Notes: generated by a model from the letters alone, not told the origin. A stretch of 64,000 nucleotides of DNA from Pseudodesulfovibrio profundus (GCF_900217235.1 NZ_LT907975.1:248001-312000); one strand, 5' to 3'. Positions 44,712 to 54,124 are shown, counted from the first letter of the stretch. Numbers and translations are program-made.

Positions 44712-46394
44712 ATGAGTAACGAGTCAGAAAAGATTATTTATTCCATGTACAAAGTGACCAAACGTCATGGTCAACGCGAAGTACTGAAGGATATTTCTCT
44801 ATCATATTTTTATGGCGCCAAGATCGGCGTACTCGGTCTGAACGGCTCGGGTAAGAGTTCCTTGCTGAAGATCCTTGCCGGTGTAGATACCGAGTTCGAC
44901 GGCGAGACACATGTTAAGGACGGGTACACAGTCGGATACCTTGAGCAGGAACCTCTGATAGGCGAAACGCGCACCGTGCGTGAAGTCGTAGAGGAAGGCG
45001 TCAAGGAAATCATGGATATCATCCGTGAATACAACGAGATCAACGAGAAGTTTGCCGAGCCGATGGAGCCCGAGGAAATGGATGCTCTTATCGAGCGTCA
45101 GGGCCAGGTTCAGGAGTTGATGGACGCCAAGGGCGCATGGGATATCGACTCCCGCCTCGACATGGCCATGGATTCTTTGCGTTGCCCTCCCGGGGACACT
45201 TCGGTTGAGGTGATTTCCGGTGGTGAAAAGCGTCGTGTTGCTCTGTGCCGTCTGCTCTTGCAGTCTCCTGATATTCTGCTTCTTGATGAGCCTACCAACC
45301 ACCTTGATGCCGACTCGGTTGCATGGTTGGAAAAATTCCTTTCCACCTTCCCGGGTACAGTCATCGCTGTAACTCACGATCGCTACTTCCTTGATAATGT
45401 TGCGGGCTGGATTCTTGAGCTCGACAGAGGACGAGGAATTCCCTGGAAGGGGAACTACTCCTCATGGTTGGAGCAGAAACAGAATCGTCTTGCGCAGGAA
45501 GCCAAACAGGACGCCGAGCGCCAGAAAACACTTTCTCGCGAATTGGAGTGGATCAAGATGTCCCCGAAGGGGCGTCGAGCCAAAGGTAAGGCACGTATCA
45601 ATGCGTACGAGGCTATGGTCTCTCATGAGAGTGAACGTCTTGCAGATGATCTGCAGATCTACATTCCGCCGGGACCGCACCTTGGCAAACAGGTTGTTGT
45701 TGCTGAGAATGTGACTAAATCCATGGGCGACAAGTTGTTGATGGAGGACATGAACTTCATCCTTCCGCCCAACGCAATTGTTGGTATCATCGGTCCGAAC
45801 GGTGCGGGTAAATCCACGCTTTTCAAGATGATTACCGGTGAGGAGACTCCTGACTCCGGCGAAATGCAGACGGGTCAGACAGTCAAGTTGGCTTATGCGG
45901 ACCAGAATCGTGAATCCCTGGTCCCCGGTAAAACGGTATATGAGATCATCAGCGAAGGCGCCGAATTCATCAAACTGGGCGATCGAGACATCAATGCCAG
46001 AGCCTACTGCTCTCGGTTCAATTTTGCCGGTTCCGACCAGCAAAAGGATGTTGCAGTCCTGTCTGGTGGTGAACGAAACAGAGTTCACATGGCCCAGATG
46101 CTCAAGTCAGGCGCAAACGTTCTGCTCTTGGATGAGCCAACCAACGACCTCGATGTGAACACTATGCGCGCCCTTGAGGATGGTTTGGAGAACTTTGCCG
46201 GTTGTGTACTGGTTATCAGCCACGATCGTTGGTTCCTGGATCGAATCGCGACCCACATCATTGCCTTTGAGGGTGACTCCAAGGTGGAGTTTGTCGAAGG
46301 TAACTACAGTGATTACGTTGAGGATCGCAAAAAGCGTCTTGGCGTGGATGCTGATCAGCCGCACAGAATCAAGTTCCGTCGACTTACCCGATAA
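44712..46394 (+). CDS. ettA: Energy-dependent translational throttle protein (ABC-F)
   Basis: A 560-residue soluble ABC-F ATPase with two nucleotide-binding domains that acts on the ribosome. Domain 1: GLNGSGKSSLLKILAGV near 37, signature SGGEKRRVALCRLLL near 173, ILLLDEPTNHLDADS. The linker (about 240-320) has the EttA-like SPKGRRAKGKARINAYE. Domain 2: GPNGAGKSTLFKMITG near 360, SGGERNRVHMAQMLK near 455, VLLLDEPTNDLDVNT. An arm insertion (about 95-135) in domain 1 fits EttA. Its natural terminator has been split by an IS5-family insertion. Confidence 0.95.
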   Translation: MSNESEKIIYSMYKVTKRHGQREVLKDISLSYFYGAKIGVLGLNGSGKSSLLKILAGVDTEFDGETHVKDGYTVGYLEQEPLIGETRTVREVVEEGVKEIMDIIREYNEINEKFAEPMEPEEMDALIERQGQVQELMDAKGAWDIDSRLDMAMDSLRCPPGDTSVEVISGGEKRRVALCRLLLQSPDILLLDEPTNHLDADSVAWLEKFLSTFPGTVIAVTHDRYFLDNVAGWILELDRGRGIPWKGNYSSWLEQKQNRLAQEAKQDAERQKTLSRELEWIKMSPKGRRAKGKARINAYEAMVSHESERLADDLQIYIPPGPHLGKQVVVAENVTKSMGDKLLMEDMNFILPPNAIVGIIGPNGAGKSTLFKMITGEETPDSGEMQTGQTVKLAYADQNRESLVPGKTVYEIISEGAEFIKLGDRDINARAYCSRFNFAGSDQQKDVAVLSGGERNRVHMAQMLKSGANVLLLDEPTNDLDVNTMRALEDGLENFAGCVLVISHDRWFLDRIATHIIAFEGDSKVEFVEGNYSDYVEDRKKRLGVDADQPHRIKFRRLTR

Positions 46395-46408
46395 TACATG
46401 CTTACAAA

Positions 46409-46420
46409 GGCGCTCTTTGT
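46409..46420 (+). terminator. Left half of the ettA terminator, separated from its right half by an IS
   Basis: GGCGCTCTTTGT here is the exact reverse complement of ACAAAGAGCGCC at 47699-47710, which is followed by six T. With the IS and one TTCTT copy removed they form a perfect 12-pair stem with loop TTCTT 15 bases after ettA. Confidence 0.85.
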
Positions 46421-46425
46421 TTCTT

Positions 46426-47693
46426 GAGACCTCTGCACGGCAAATCCCACACTTTTACTCTTTAACTATTTGATTTATTATGCTATTATTTCTCCATCCA
46501 AAGGAGGAAGGCATGGCTATTCGGCAGAAAGGACCTCGGTTGGGTGATTACTTCCTGGGGCACCGCAGAACCAAGACCACATTTCTGGATGAGATCAACG
46601 AACTCATCGACTGGCAGCCCATCAACGCCTTTCTGTGCAAGAAGATCAGGCGCAAGGCCAACGCCGTGGGCAATCCCGCCTATCCGCCTCTGGCGATGTT
46701 CAAGATTCTGCTCTTGCAGCGTTGGTACAACCTGAGTGATCCGGGCGTGGAGCAGGCGCTGCTCGACCGGCTCTCCTTTGTCAGATTTACCGGTTTTTCC
46801 ATCGAGGACGACGTGCCGGACGAGACCACCATATGCCGTTTCCGTAACGGTTTGATCCGCCTGAAGGTGCTGGACTCCTTGCTCGACATGCTTAACCGCC
46901 AGCTTGAAGGACAAGGGCTTCTTGTCCGTGAGGGAGCCGTGGTGGACGCCTCGGTAGTCGAGTCGCAGCGGCGGCCGCGCAAGGTTATCGACGTGATGCC
47001 TGAGGACCGTTCCGAGGACGCCGAAGAACAGGATGGGCCGGTGGACTGCCGGGTCAGCTATTCGGATGACGAGGAGGCGGCCTGGCTCCGCAAGAGAAAT
47101 CGGGCCTATTACGGCTACAAGCTCCATGCCGCGACGGACAGTCGAGACGGGTTTCTGCTCTGTGGTCACATCACTCCCGCGAACCATTCGGACACGGGCG
47201 AATTCGAGCGGCTCGTGAATGGCGTCGGCCTTGATCCCGGCGCACGGGTTTATGCGGACAAGGGCTATTGCAGCGGGAAGAACCGGGACATTCTGTTTGA
47301 TCGCGATTTGGAGGACGGAACCATGGACAAGACGCCTCGTGGCGGCAGGCTGACAGACTTCGAAAAGACCCGCAACCGTGACATCAGCAGCATTCGGCAA
47401 ATAGTCGAGCGGGCCTTCGGCACACTCAAACGTGGCTACGCATTCTTTCGGTCCCGATACGTGGGTCGTGAGAAGGTGGAGGGAGAGTTCCACATCCTCG
47501 CCATGGCGTTCAATTTGAAAAAAGCTGTTCGACTGGCGCGAGCCTGAAGGGAGAGGTGCGTCCAAAATCCGGCATTTCGGCCAGAAATGGCAGGAAAAGG
47601 CCGGGAATGAGCCCAAGCTGGGGTGCGGTCAGAACATCAAATTGGGTGCGGAGCGCAAGGCACGGACGCGAAAAGGGGATGCGCAGAGGTCTC
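46426..47693 (+). mobile_element. IS5-family insertion sequence, complete
   Basis: A 1268-bp element with 11-bp perfect terminal repeats (GAGACCTCTGC at 46426-46436, GCAGAGGTCTC at 47683-47693). It is flanked by direct repeats TTCTT (46421-46425 and 47694-47698). It carries one intact transposase and a 146-bp non-coding 3' part. Its GC content is clearly higher than the surrounding genes, suggesting recent arrival. Confidence 0.9.
46513..47547 (+). CDS. IS5-family transposase
   Basis: A 344-residue DDE transposase. The N-terminal DUF772-type domain (PLAMFKILLLQRWYNLSDPG, DETTICRFRNGL) is followed by a DDE_Tnp_1 catalytic domain with aspartates in GAVVDASVVES near 139 and VYADKGYCSGKNRD near 247, and glutamate in IVERAFGTLKRGYAFFRSRY near 305. 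The start at 46513 has AAGGAGGAAG upstream; a longer frame would begin only 54 bases inside the left IS end. Same strand as ettA, so ettA read-through could transcribe it. Confidence 0.94.
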   Translation: MAIRQKGPRLGDYFLGHRRTKTTFLDEINELIDWQPINAFLCKKIRRKANAVGNPAYPPLAMFKILLLQRWYNLSDPGVEQALLDRLSFVRFTGFSIEDDVPDETTICRFRNGLIRLKVLDSLLDMLNRQLEGQGLLVREGAVVDASVVESQRRPRKVIDVMPEDRSEDAEEQDGPVDCRVSYSDDEEAAWLRKRNRAYYGYKLHAATDSRDGFLLCGHITPANHSDTGEFERLVNGVGLDPGARVYADKGYCSGKNRDILFDRDLEDGTMDKTPRGGRLTDFEKTRNRDISSIRQIVERAFGTLKRGYAFFRSRYVGREKVEGEFHILAMAFNLKKAVRLARA

Positions 47694-47698
47694 TTCTT

Positions 47699-47716
47699 AC
47701 AAAGAGCGCCTTTTTT
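47699..47716 (+). terminator. Right half of the split ettA terminator with its T-run
   Basis: ACAAAGAGCGCC followed by TTTTTT; complementary to 46409-46420. It now lies just past the IS and directly before the stop of the minus-strand EAL/GGDEF gene. Confidence 0.8.
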
Positions 47717-49985
47717 ATTCGGTACCCAAAGGGGGACGCCTATCCAGCGCTACGGAGTTCCCCGGCTTGGACTTAGCGAACTTCTTGATGTGGGCTGCTC
47801 GCTCGCCAATTTCCATCAACGAGCATTGACCACATATTTCGATGACTCCAAGAGAGATCGTGATAAGTGGAAACTTTCCTTCTTTGCCATCACGCCCCAC
47901 AGCTTGAATCCAGCCTCGCTCTCGGTCTTCAGTACAATAGCAGTTGCTAACCAATCGGCCAAAACAACGTGTGATGGACTTGCAGATTCGTTCGACTGAT
48001 TGTGGGTTGGTCATAAGAACGAAGTCGTCACCACCGATATGGCAGAGTAGGGAATCCTTGTCCGAGTGCTTTTTCATGGCCCAACTCATGATGTCTGCTG
48101 CGAGTCGTATGATTTGATCACCGTTTTTGAATCCGTAGGTATCATTGTATACTTTAAAGTGATCCAAATCCGCGTAAATGATGCTGAATCGCTTGTTTTG
48201 TTGAATACGGCTTTCCACTTCGCGTTCAATGGATACATTCCCGGGCAGACCAGTGAGAGGATTGGTCCCTTTGGCCATGTCGATCTGAATTTTTGCAAGT
48301 GCATTGAGTAGGCTTTGAACCGAGACAACACCATACAAATAGCCTTTTCTGGTGATTATGATGTCATCATAGGCCTTGAGCGGCTCCCGTTTCATTGCTT
48401 TTCGAGCTGCCTGTTCAACCGGCATGTCGATGTCAACAATCAGTGGTTTTGAATCCATTACCGAGTCAATGGATCGTTTGTAATACAGTGCGACACCATA
48501 CTGGGAAGAAAGTTGTCGGTTGAGGTGGTATTCCATTACCAAACCAATAGGCATATCGTTTTCTGCTATGACGATATTGCTGAACCTGTTGTTCTTCTTG
48601 AAAAAGTTTTGTGCGTCTGAGACGAGGAACGATGGGGGAAGAGCATGGGGCGCTTTGGCTATGTCGCCCACCGGGATAGAGCAGGTGATGCTTTTATTAG
48701 TCACATCGCTAACGGATTGGAGGTCAAGACACTCTTTGGTCAATGTTGGTTTAGGTAAGCTGGGACGTGAGATGAAATACCCCTGGCCGCAATGTACTCC
48801 AATATCCTTGAGGCATACAGCTTGGGCTTTTGATTCGACTCCTTCTCCTATGATCTTGGACCCGATTTTATCTGCAAAAGTGACTGTCGTTTCCACCAAT
48901 GCCCGCTTTACAGGATCTTTGTGGATGCCTGAAATCAGCGACTTATCAAGCTTGATATAATCCGGCTGCATTTCTGCGATAGTCGTCAGGCCAGCGTACC
49001 CAGCTCCTGCATCATCCACTGCGACTTTAAATCCCTGATTGCGGTAGTGATCGAGTGTGCGGTGGAATAGTGCAAACTCCTGAACACTGTGTCGCTCGGT
49101 AATTTCAAAAACGATGTTGTCAGGGGTCAATCCGGCTTGTTCCATCAATTCAAGGGTCTTACCCGGGGTGAATTCCGGGTCAGCCATGGTTTTAGGGTGG
49201 ATATTAAGAAAAAGCCGTTGTCCTGGTGCCAGCATGCCTATACTGGCTACTGCCGACTCCCTGCAAAGTTTCTCCAGGGCGAACAATCTTCCCAATTGTT
49301 CGGCTGTTTCAAAGAGAACCACCGGAGATTCGAAGGATGATCCTGCGGGGCCTCTAGTCAAAGCCTCCCAGCCGAAAATGCTGCCGGTTTTAAAATCGAG
49401 AATAGGTTGGAATACAGTTGATATGAGGCGATCGGACAACACACTATTGAAACGATTGGCTATGGATAGTCCCTTCATGTTCAAAGGGATGCGTATCATT
49501 CGCCTTGCCTCAACGAGAGCGGTTGCGTACTGGGATGTAAGGTTGAAACCGCTTTCATTATTGAGCAAAGCATAGCCCATGCCCAAATCAATACCCAGTC
49601 CGGTTTGGCGATACATGGTTTTCTTCAGTCCGTTCTGGGCCTGTATTTTGTATTTATATGCGAGATCGGCGGCATTTCCTTTATGAGGGATTAAGATAGC
49701 CATTTCTCCAGGCCCAACGTGTTGTAGGGTATTGTCATTGCTAGTGTTTTCTGAGTCTGTCAGGATTTGCTTCAGTTCAAACTCCAATTGCTCGATAAAA
49801 CTGATCCCGTACATTTCTTTGAGGATGGAGTAATCCTTGATTGCAATGAGGATCAAAGCATGGTGACTACTTGTCCCGCAACACTCATTTGCCATGAGAA
49901 GTTGAGGAAGTTCCGTGTGCATAGATTCGTCCTGTTTGGTTGGATTTCGGTTGGTGAATAATCGAAATAGCAGTGAGTTGCTCAT
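47715..49985 (-). CDS. EAL-CBS-GGDEF cyclic-di-GMP signalling protein
   Basis: A 756-residue soluble protein. Residues about 30-170 look like a degenerate GGDEF-type domain. An EAL phosphodiesterase domain follows (about 175-420): STVFQPILDFKTG, GWEALTRGP, FLNIHPKT, VFEITERHS, VAVDDAGAGYAGL, YIKLDKSLI, and CGQGYFISRP, so most catalytic acids are present. Two CBS-like repeats occupy about 440-570, and a C-terminal GGDEF domain (from about 580, LTGLPGN) has the variant GGDDF near 650 without an RxxD inhibitory site. No membrane segment is seen. Confidence 0.9.
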   Translation of the reverse strand: MSNSLLFRLFTNRNPTKQDESMHTELPQLLMANECCGTSSHHALILIAIKDYSILKEMYGISFIEQLEFELKQILTDSENTSNDNTLQHVGPGEMAILIPHKGNAADLAYKYKIQAQNGLKKTMYRQTGLGIDLGMGYALLNNESGFNLTSQYATALVEARRMIRIPLNMKGLSIANRFNSVLSDRLISTVFQPILDFKTGSIFGWEALTRGPAGSSFESPVVLFETAEQLGRLFALEKLCRESAVASIGMLAPGQRLFLNIHPKTMADPEFTPGKTLELMEQAGLTPDNIVFEITERHSVQEFALFHRTLDHYRNQGFKVAVDDAGAGYAGLTTIAEMQPDYIKLDKSLISGIHKDPVKRALVETTVTFADKIGSKIIGEGVESKAQAVCLKDIGVHCGQGYFISRPSLPKPTLTKECLDLQSVSDVTNKSITCSIPVGDIAKAPHALPPSFLVSDAQNFFKKNNRFSNIVIAENDMPIGLVMEYHLNRQLSSQYGVALYYKRSIDSVMDSKPLIVDIDMPVEQAARKAMKREPLKAYDDIIITRKGYLYGVVSVQSLLNALAKIQIDMAKGTNPLTGLPGNVSIEREVESRIQQNKRFSIIYADLDHFKVYNDTYGFKNGDQIIRLAADIMSWAMKKHSDKDSLLCHIGGDDFVLMTNPQSVERICKSITRCFGRLVSNCYCTEDRERGWIQAVGRDGKEGKFPLITISLGVIEICGQCSLMEIGERAAHIKKFAKSKPGNSVALDRRPPLGTE

Positions 49986-50151
49986 ATGATACTAATCCAA
50001 GTCACATGTGATTGAATAGAATGGCTCTCCTGAATCCTAGTCACACATACCTACATGCCAACTGATCTCTATTGTTACCTCGCAGTTACGGTTGTCGATT
50101 AATTGGGTTACACATCAGGATATCAAACCTCTGAGATAAAAATACGCAACC

Positions 50152-50188
50152 AATTAAAAGGGGCGGCCGCTAATGCGACCGCCCCTTT
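50152..50188 (-). terminator. Terminator after the accAD gene
   Basis: Read on the minus strand, AAAGGGGCGG pairs with CCGCCCCTTT (ten pairs) with an inner CGC/GCG, followed by TTTTAATT. Confidence 0.75.
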
Positions 50189-50210
50189 AGTGCTTGATGT
50201 CTATTCTGAC

Positions 50211-52457
50211 TTATCGGTAGTAGAGGTTTCTACCACCAATGGTCAAAAAGGTGTGCTGCAGGTTCTTCCTGATGTCTTTTCTGCTCCAGACTCCCTGGAT
50301 ATGTCCTCGGGAGAGTGCTTTGAAGCAGTTATGATAATCCGGCGGAATCTCGATACCGGTGGTTTCCTTGATAACGCCCGGTCCAGCAAACCCGAGTCGC
50401 GAAGAGCGTACGGCATACTGATAGGGGGAACAGCCAAGGAAGGATGCAACCGGTCCAGCATAGGAGTTGGTGTCATAGAGCACGATGTAGAGCCCACCGG
50501 CTTCAATGTACTTTCTGACGGCCATGGTACAGCGCGGCATCTGAATCAAGCCGTTAACGCCTTCCTGAATGCGAATTCCGGCTGTTCCATGGACATACGC
50601 CAGGAAAGGCTGGTGCTTGGTTTGAGCAAGCTCCAGGGCTCGGATGAATTTCTCACCTTCTGCAGCTCCAACCGAGCCACCTCGGAAGTTGGCGATCAGT
50701 GTGGCGCAGGTCAGATGGATCCCTTCAAGAGAAGCATTGAAGGTCATGCAGCCGCTCTCAAGTCCGGTTTTCTCTTTTGCGGCTTCAACGCGCTTTTCAA
50801 AGTTGGGAAAGCCGGTTGGGTTGCCGCATGAGATGTCGCGGTTGAATTCCCGGATGGAATCTTCATCAAATATATTGTGGAGATACCATTGGTATTCCAT
50901 GGGGAAGTTGTAACCGCAATGCGGACACACTCCGGCAAAATCGGTGAACAGGTCTCGCGCCCAGATATCGAGGCAGCCTCGCTTTTCCGAATGAGGGCAA
51001 GATATTTCCCTGTCGAGCTTGGCTTGTGGGCTGACATAGCCATTTCCGTTCACCACAAGACTTTCTGAGCCTTCGGCTTTTGAAAGACCTGTCAGATCAA
51101 TTTCCTGCTGTCGTTCTACCTCGGATTTTATACCGAGTTTTTTGGATATGTTGCGATACAGGGCATCGACTCTACCTGTTACGACATGGATTTCATCCAT
51201 GGTCTCTTCGCAAACACGGCTGATGCGTTGCTTGAAGGGCTTTACCAGATCATACAGGATGATTGAAGTGGTGCTGGAGACAATACCGCTGCTGGTAGCG
51301 TTCAGCTTTTCCAGCATCGATCGGTTGTCTTTGAAAGCATGTTTGGCAAGCTTGCGATATTTTTTGAAACGGCGTGAGATCAATCGCTCGCGAGCAGTGT
51401 CATTCATTGTCCATCTGACAATGATATCCGTGTGTTTACGGAAGTGACGGAGGGCAATTGCCCGAAAGAGTCGAAGTCCACGGACCGAAAGAGTAACCTC
51501 ATCGGTTGCCCTGACGACCTGATCACGTACCTGCTTATAGAAGTCAAAATGATCGGCGCGAGCACCGAGGGGCGGCTCTTGGATGATCTCATCAATGTAA
51601 CCGTTCTTCAGGTTGTCCTGAGCGGTGATCTGCTGCGCTATGGCGCAGGATTCAATCAGTTCGGTCGGAGCGCGTTCGGTCGATTTGATGCGACCTTCAA
51701 TTGCTGCGGCTCCCTCAGGTGAAATAACCGAATAGTAGCCGTGGGAAAGCATGAGTCGCTTGTCAGCCATTCCGATGGCTTCAGCACCGCCAGACCCGCC
51801 TTCGGAGAAGATGGCAATGATAGGAACGGGGATTCCCGCCATTTCATATATGTTTTCAGCAATTTGCTGTGCCGCTCCCGGGTAGTCCTCAATAGGGTAG
51901 GAGCCGGGGGTGTTGACATAAGCGTGAATGGGAATCTGCTCACGGGCGGCAACTTTCATGTACTTCAAGGCCTTGGAGTTACCCCATGGCTTGATGGAGC
52001 CTCCGTTACGAAACTCCTGTCCATGGCCTTTTTCCTGCCCAACAACCATAACAGGCTGGTTGATGATCTTTTTGCCCTTACGGCGCGTAATGTACGCACG
52101 GGCAATGACCATGCCGGGGTCGATGGAGTGTTCGTCCATTCCACCGACTTCAGTGTAATTGTCGTAGACGTTTTCCAGGATGTCTTTCAGACAGATACGC
52201 TGGGGATGCCTGACGATGCGGACCTTGTCCATGGCGGTCAGTTGACCGTCAATGGCAGCTTCGACAGCTTCCAGACGCTTGCCCAGTGCTTCGACTGCTC
52301 GGATGCGCTTGTCCTCGGCCTCATGATTATATTTGGCAGGAAACTTGCCGATTTCTTGAGCAAAAGCGTCAAGCTCCGGGCGCTGTTTATTACCTAATAT
52401 CTCGCGGGCATAGTTGACCCGTTCTAGTAACTCATTGAGTTTTTTGTCTATATTCAT
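50211..52457 (-). CDS. accAD: Fused acetyl-CoA carboxylase carboxyltransferase (AccA-AccD)
   Basis: A 748-residue fusion with alpha then beta order. The N-terminal half resembles AccA: KVRIVRHPQRICLKDILENV near 83, GHGQEFRNGGSIKPWGNSKA near 145, IPVPIIAIFSEGGSGGAEAI and SHGYYSVISPEGAAAI near 215-255. A helical linker (about 330-470) leads to AccD: a four-Cys zinc ribbon at about 486-512 (CPHSEKRGC...CPHCGYNF), then GCMTFNASLEGIHLTCAT and the oxyanion-type GTAGIRIQEGVNGLIQM near 655. It is 11 bases downstream of accC. No biotin carrier domain is in the protein. Confidence 0.9.
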   Translation of the reverse strand: MNIDKKLNELLERVNYAREILGNKQRPELDAFAQEIGKFPAKYNHEAEDKRIRAVEALGKRLEAVEAAIDGQLTAMDKVRIVRHPQRICLKDILENVYDNYTEVGGMDEHSIDPGMVIARAYITRRKGKKIINQPVMVVGQEKGHGQEFRNGGSIKPWGNSKALKYMKVAAREQIPIHAYVNTPGSYPIEDYPGAAQQIAENIYEMAGIPVPIIAIFSEGGSGGAEAIGMADKRLMLSHGYYSVISPEGAAAIEGRIKSTERAPTELIESCAIAQQITAQDNLKNGYIDEIIQEPPLGARADHFDFYKQVRDQVVRATDEVTLSVRGLRLFRAIALRHFRKHTDIIVRWTMNDTARERLISRRFKKYRKLAKHAFKDNRSMLEKLNATSSGIVSSTTSIILYDLVKPFKQRISRVCEETMDEIHVVTGRVDALYRNISKKLGIKSEVERQQEIDLTGLSKAEGSESLVVNGNGYVSPQAKLDREISCPHSEKRGCLDIWARDLFTDFAGVCPHCGYNFPMEYQWYLHNIFDEDSIREFNRDISCGNPTGFPNFEKRVEAAKEKTGLESGCMTFNASLEGIHLTCATLIANFRGGSVGAAEGEKFIRALELAQTKHQPFLAYVHGTAGIRIQEGVNGLIQMPRCTMAVRKYIEAGGLYIVLYDTNSYAGPVASFLGCSPYQYAVRSSRLGFAGPGVIKETTGIEIPPDYHNCFKALSRGHIQGVWSRKDIRKNLQHTFLTIGGRNLYYR

Positions 52458-52468
52458 AGTGCTGTCTT

Positions 52469-53887
52469 TTAGAATTCAAGAAGATTTTCCGTCTTTTCAA
52501 TAAGGAACGGAATATTTGATTTCATGTCCAGGCCACTGGAGTCTGCGCCGTTGAGCTTCAAATCCTTGAGGAAGGCAACGCCTCGCTCTTTGGCTTCGGC
52601 CAGATCTTTACCCCAGATGATGGCCAGGGCCAGGTTCGGATCGTATTCCGTGGGAATCTGATACGGCCTGTCTTGGGGGACGTGAGTATGGAAACGGATC
52701 CAATCCTTTTTCTGCCAGCCCAACTCCTGAATCATGCCAACCCAGGGTGCAAATCCGTTGTCGGTGTCTTCGGCAATCAGTCGGTATTCAATGCTGACCC
52801 CGTCAAAGGTGACGTCTTCCTGCTTGTAGCCAAGTGGCTCGCCCAGGCCGATGCGGATTTGCTCGCGGATCAGATTAACGTCGTTGTTTCCTTTAACAGA
52901 AGCAATATCTGCGGAAACACCATTCTCAACCTGGATGCGTGTGTTAACTTCCATCAGGAAAGGCTCTCCTTGTGGAGTGACGATCCATTCCCATGTCCCG
53001 ACGTTGTCGTATTTGATCTCTCGGGCAATGGAGAGGGAGTATTCAGTGATGTCGTCGAGGAGTTTCTGAGCGTTGAATGTGTAGTTCATGCCCTGTGGCC
53101 AAAAGCCTGGTGCCACTTCGATACGTTTTTGCAGTCCGGGAGACTGAACCGAACAGTTACGGGTGCCGAAGTGAACAGGATTGGTTCCAGAGCGATCAGA
53201 AGCGATCTGAACTTCCAGGTGGTTGAAGTCGAATACGCGCTGCTCGATGAGTATGCCTTCATCGTTGAATGTGCGGAGTGAGAAGTTGCGGATGCGACGA
53301 TACGTTTGTCTGAAACGCGCCATGTCTTCGCATTCGTCAATACCCATTCCACCACCACCGGCAGATGCCTTGACCAAAACGACCGGGCGGGAAATGCCCA
53401 TCTTTTCCTGAAAGTCGAAAAGACTCTGAGCAATGGATTCGGCTTCCAACTCGTCGTAAATGGCTCGGTCTGAGCCGGGAACTGTTGGGACGCCGAGCTT
53501 ACGAGCAAGGCGTTTCGTATTGATCTTGTCACCCAAGTCCCTGATCACCCGCCAGGAAGGGCCGATGAAGGTCATGGGACGATCTCGCTCTGTCACGCGT
53601 CGTGCAAAGCGGTAGTTTTCCGAGAAGAATCCATACCCGGGATGAATGGCTGTGGCCCCAGCTTCATCGGCAACCGAAAGGATGTCTCCTGCGTCGAGAT
53701 AATTGTTGATGCGGTACAGGGACTGCTCTCCACCCAATTTGCGGGCAACGTCAGTGTGTCCGGATTCTTTGTCTTCTTTTGTATACAGAGCAACGAACGG
53801 AAGGCCGAGCTCATGACAGGCCTCCATGATTCTAACAGCTATTTCGCCTCTGTTTGCTATCAGTACTTTATTACCTTTTATACTCAC
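52469..53887 (-). CDS. accC: Biotin carboxylase-like protein
   Basis: A 472-residue ATP-grasp carboxylase. The N-terminal KVLIANRGEIAVRIMEACHE, ATAIHPGYGFFSENYRFA, the Gly-rich ATP loop KASAGGGGMGIDECEDM near 168-185, VHFGTRNCSVQS near 240, and MEVNTRIQVENGVSAD near 300 are visible. Differences from standard AccC are notable: QSPGLQKRIE instead of QRRHQKVVE, VENGVS for VEHPVT, and a short insert (VKGNNDVN). A GTG at 53887 is chosen as start since KVLIANRGE normally lies at the N-terminus. No biotinyl domain is present. Confidence 0.87.
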   Translation of the reverse strand: MSIKGNKVLIANRGEIAVRIMEACHELGLPFVALYTKEDKESGHTDVARKLGGEQSLYRINNYLDAGDILSVADEAGATAIHPGYGFFSENYRFARRVTERDRPMTFIGPSWRVIRDLGDKINTKRLARKLGVPTVPGSDRAIYDELEAESIAQSLFDFQEKMGISRPVVLVKASAGGGGMGIDECEDMARFRQTYRRIRNFSLRTFNDEGILIEQRVFDFNHLEVQIASDRSGTNPVHFGTRNCSVQSPGLQKRIEVAPGFWPQGMNYTFNAQKLLDDITEYSLSIAREIKYDNVGTWEWIVTPQGEPFLMEVNTRIQVENGVSADIASVKGNNDVNLIREQIRIGLGEPLGYKQEDVTFDGVSIEYRLIAEDTDNGFAPWVGMIQELGWQKKDWIRFHTHVPQDRPYQIPTEYDPNLALAIIWGKDLAEAKERGVAFLKDLKLNGADSSGLDMKSNIPFLIEKTENLLEF

Positions 53888-54124
53888 GGGATAATTCTCT
53901 TTGGAGTTACGGTTTTGAAGGTGCTTTAAATAACTTGTCTTGAATGATCTTGCAAACACCCATTATCTTAAATATTTTAAGAGTTTAACCTGAAACACCT
54001 GTTTAAATTTATAATTATGGATTTTTGACAAAAAAATAGGTAGGAAAACAGTTCGCAATAGTGAAAAGCTTCAATTTTGTCATATTTGGCAAAAAGCTCA
54101 AACACTTAATGAGGGAGAGAAAAC
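53888..54124. promoter_or_regulatory. Divergent AT-rich promoter region between accC and the FAD oxidoreductase
   Basis: This 237-bp divergent spacer has no gene. It holds TTGACA at 54025-54030 on the plus strand and an imperfect palindrome TTTTGTCATATTTGGCAAAA near 54076-54095, about 30 bases before the oxidoreductase start. Promoter assignment is tentative. Confidence 0.35.

Noticed and set aside
46486-47616. Long minus-strand frame of 376 codons inside the IS5-family element
   Set aside because: It is antisense to the intact transposase and matches no known IS accessory protein; GC-rich sequence favours such shadow frames.
50002-50011. Palindrome TCACATGTGA upstream of the EAL/GGDEF gene
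   Set aside because: A ten-base palindrome without a second element or a recognised regulator pattern; too short to call.
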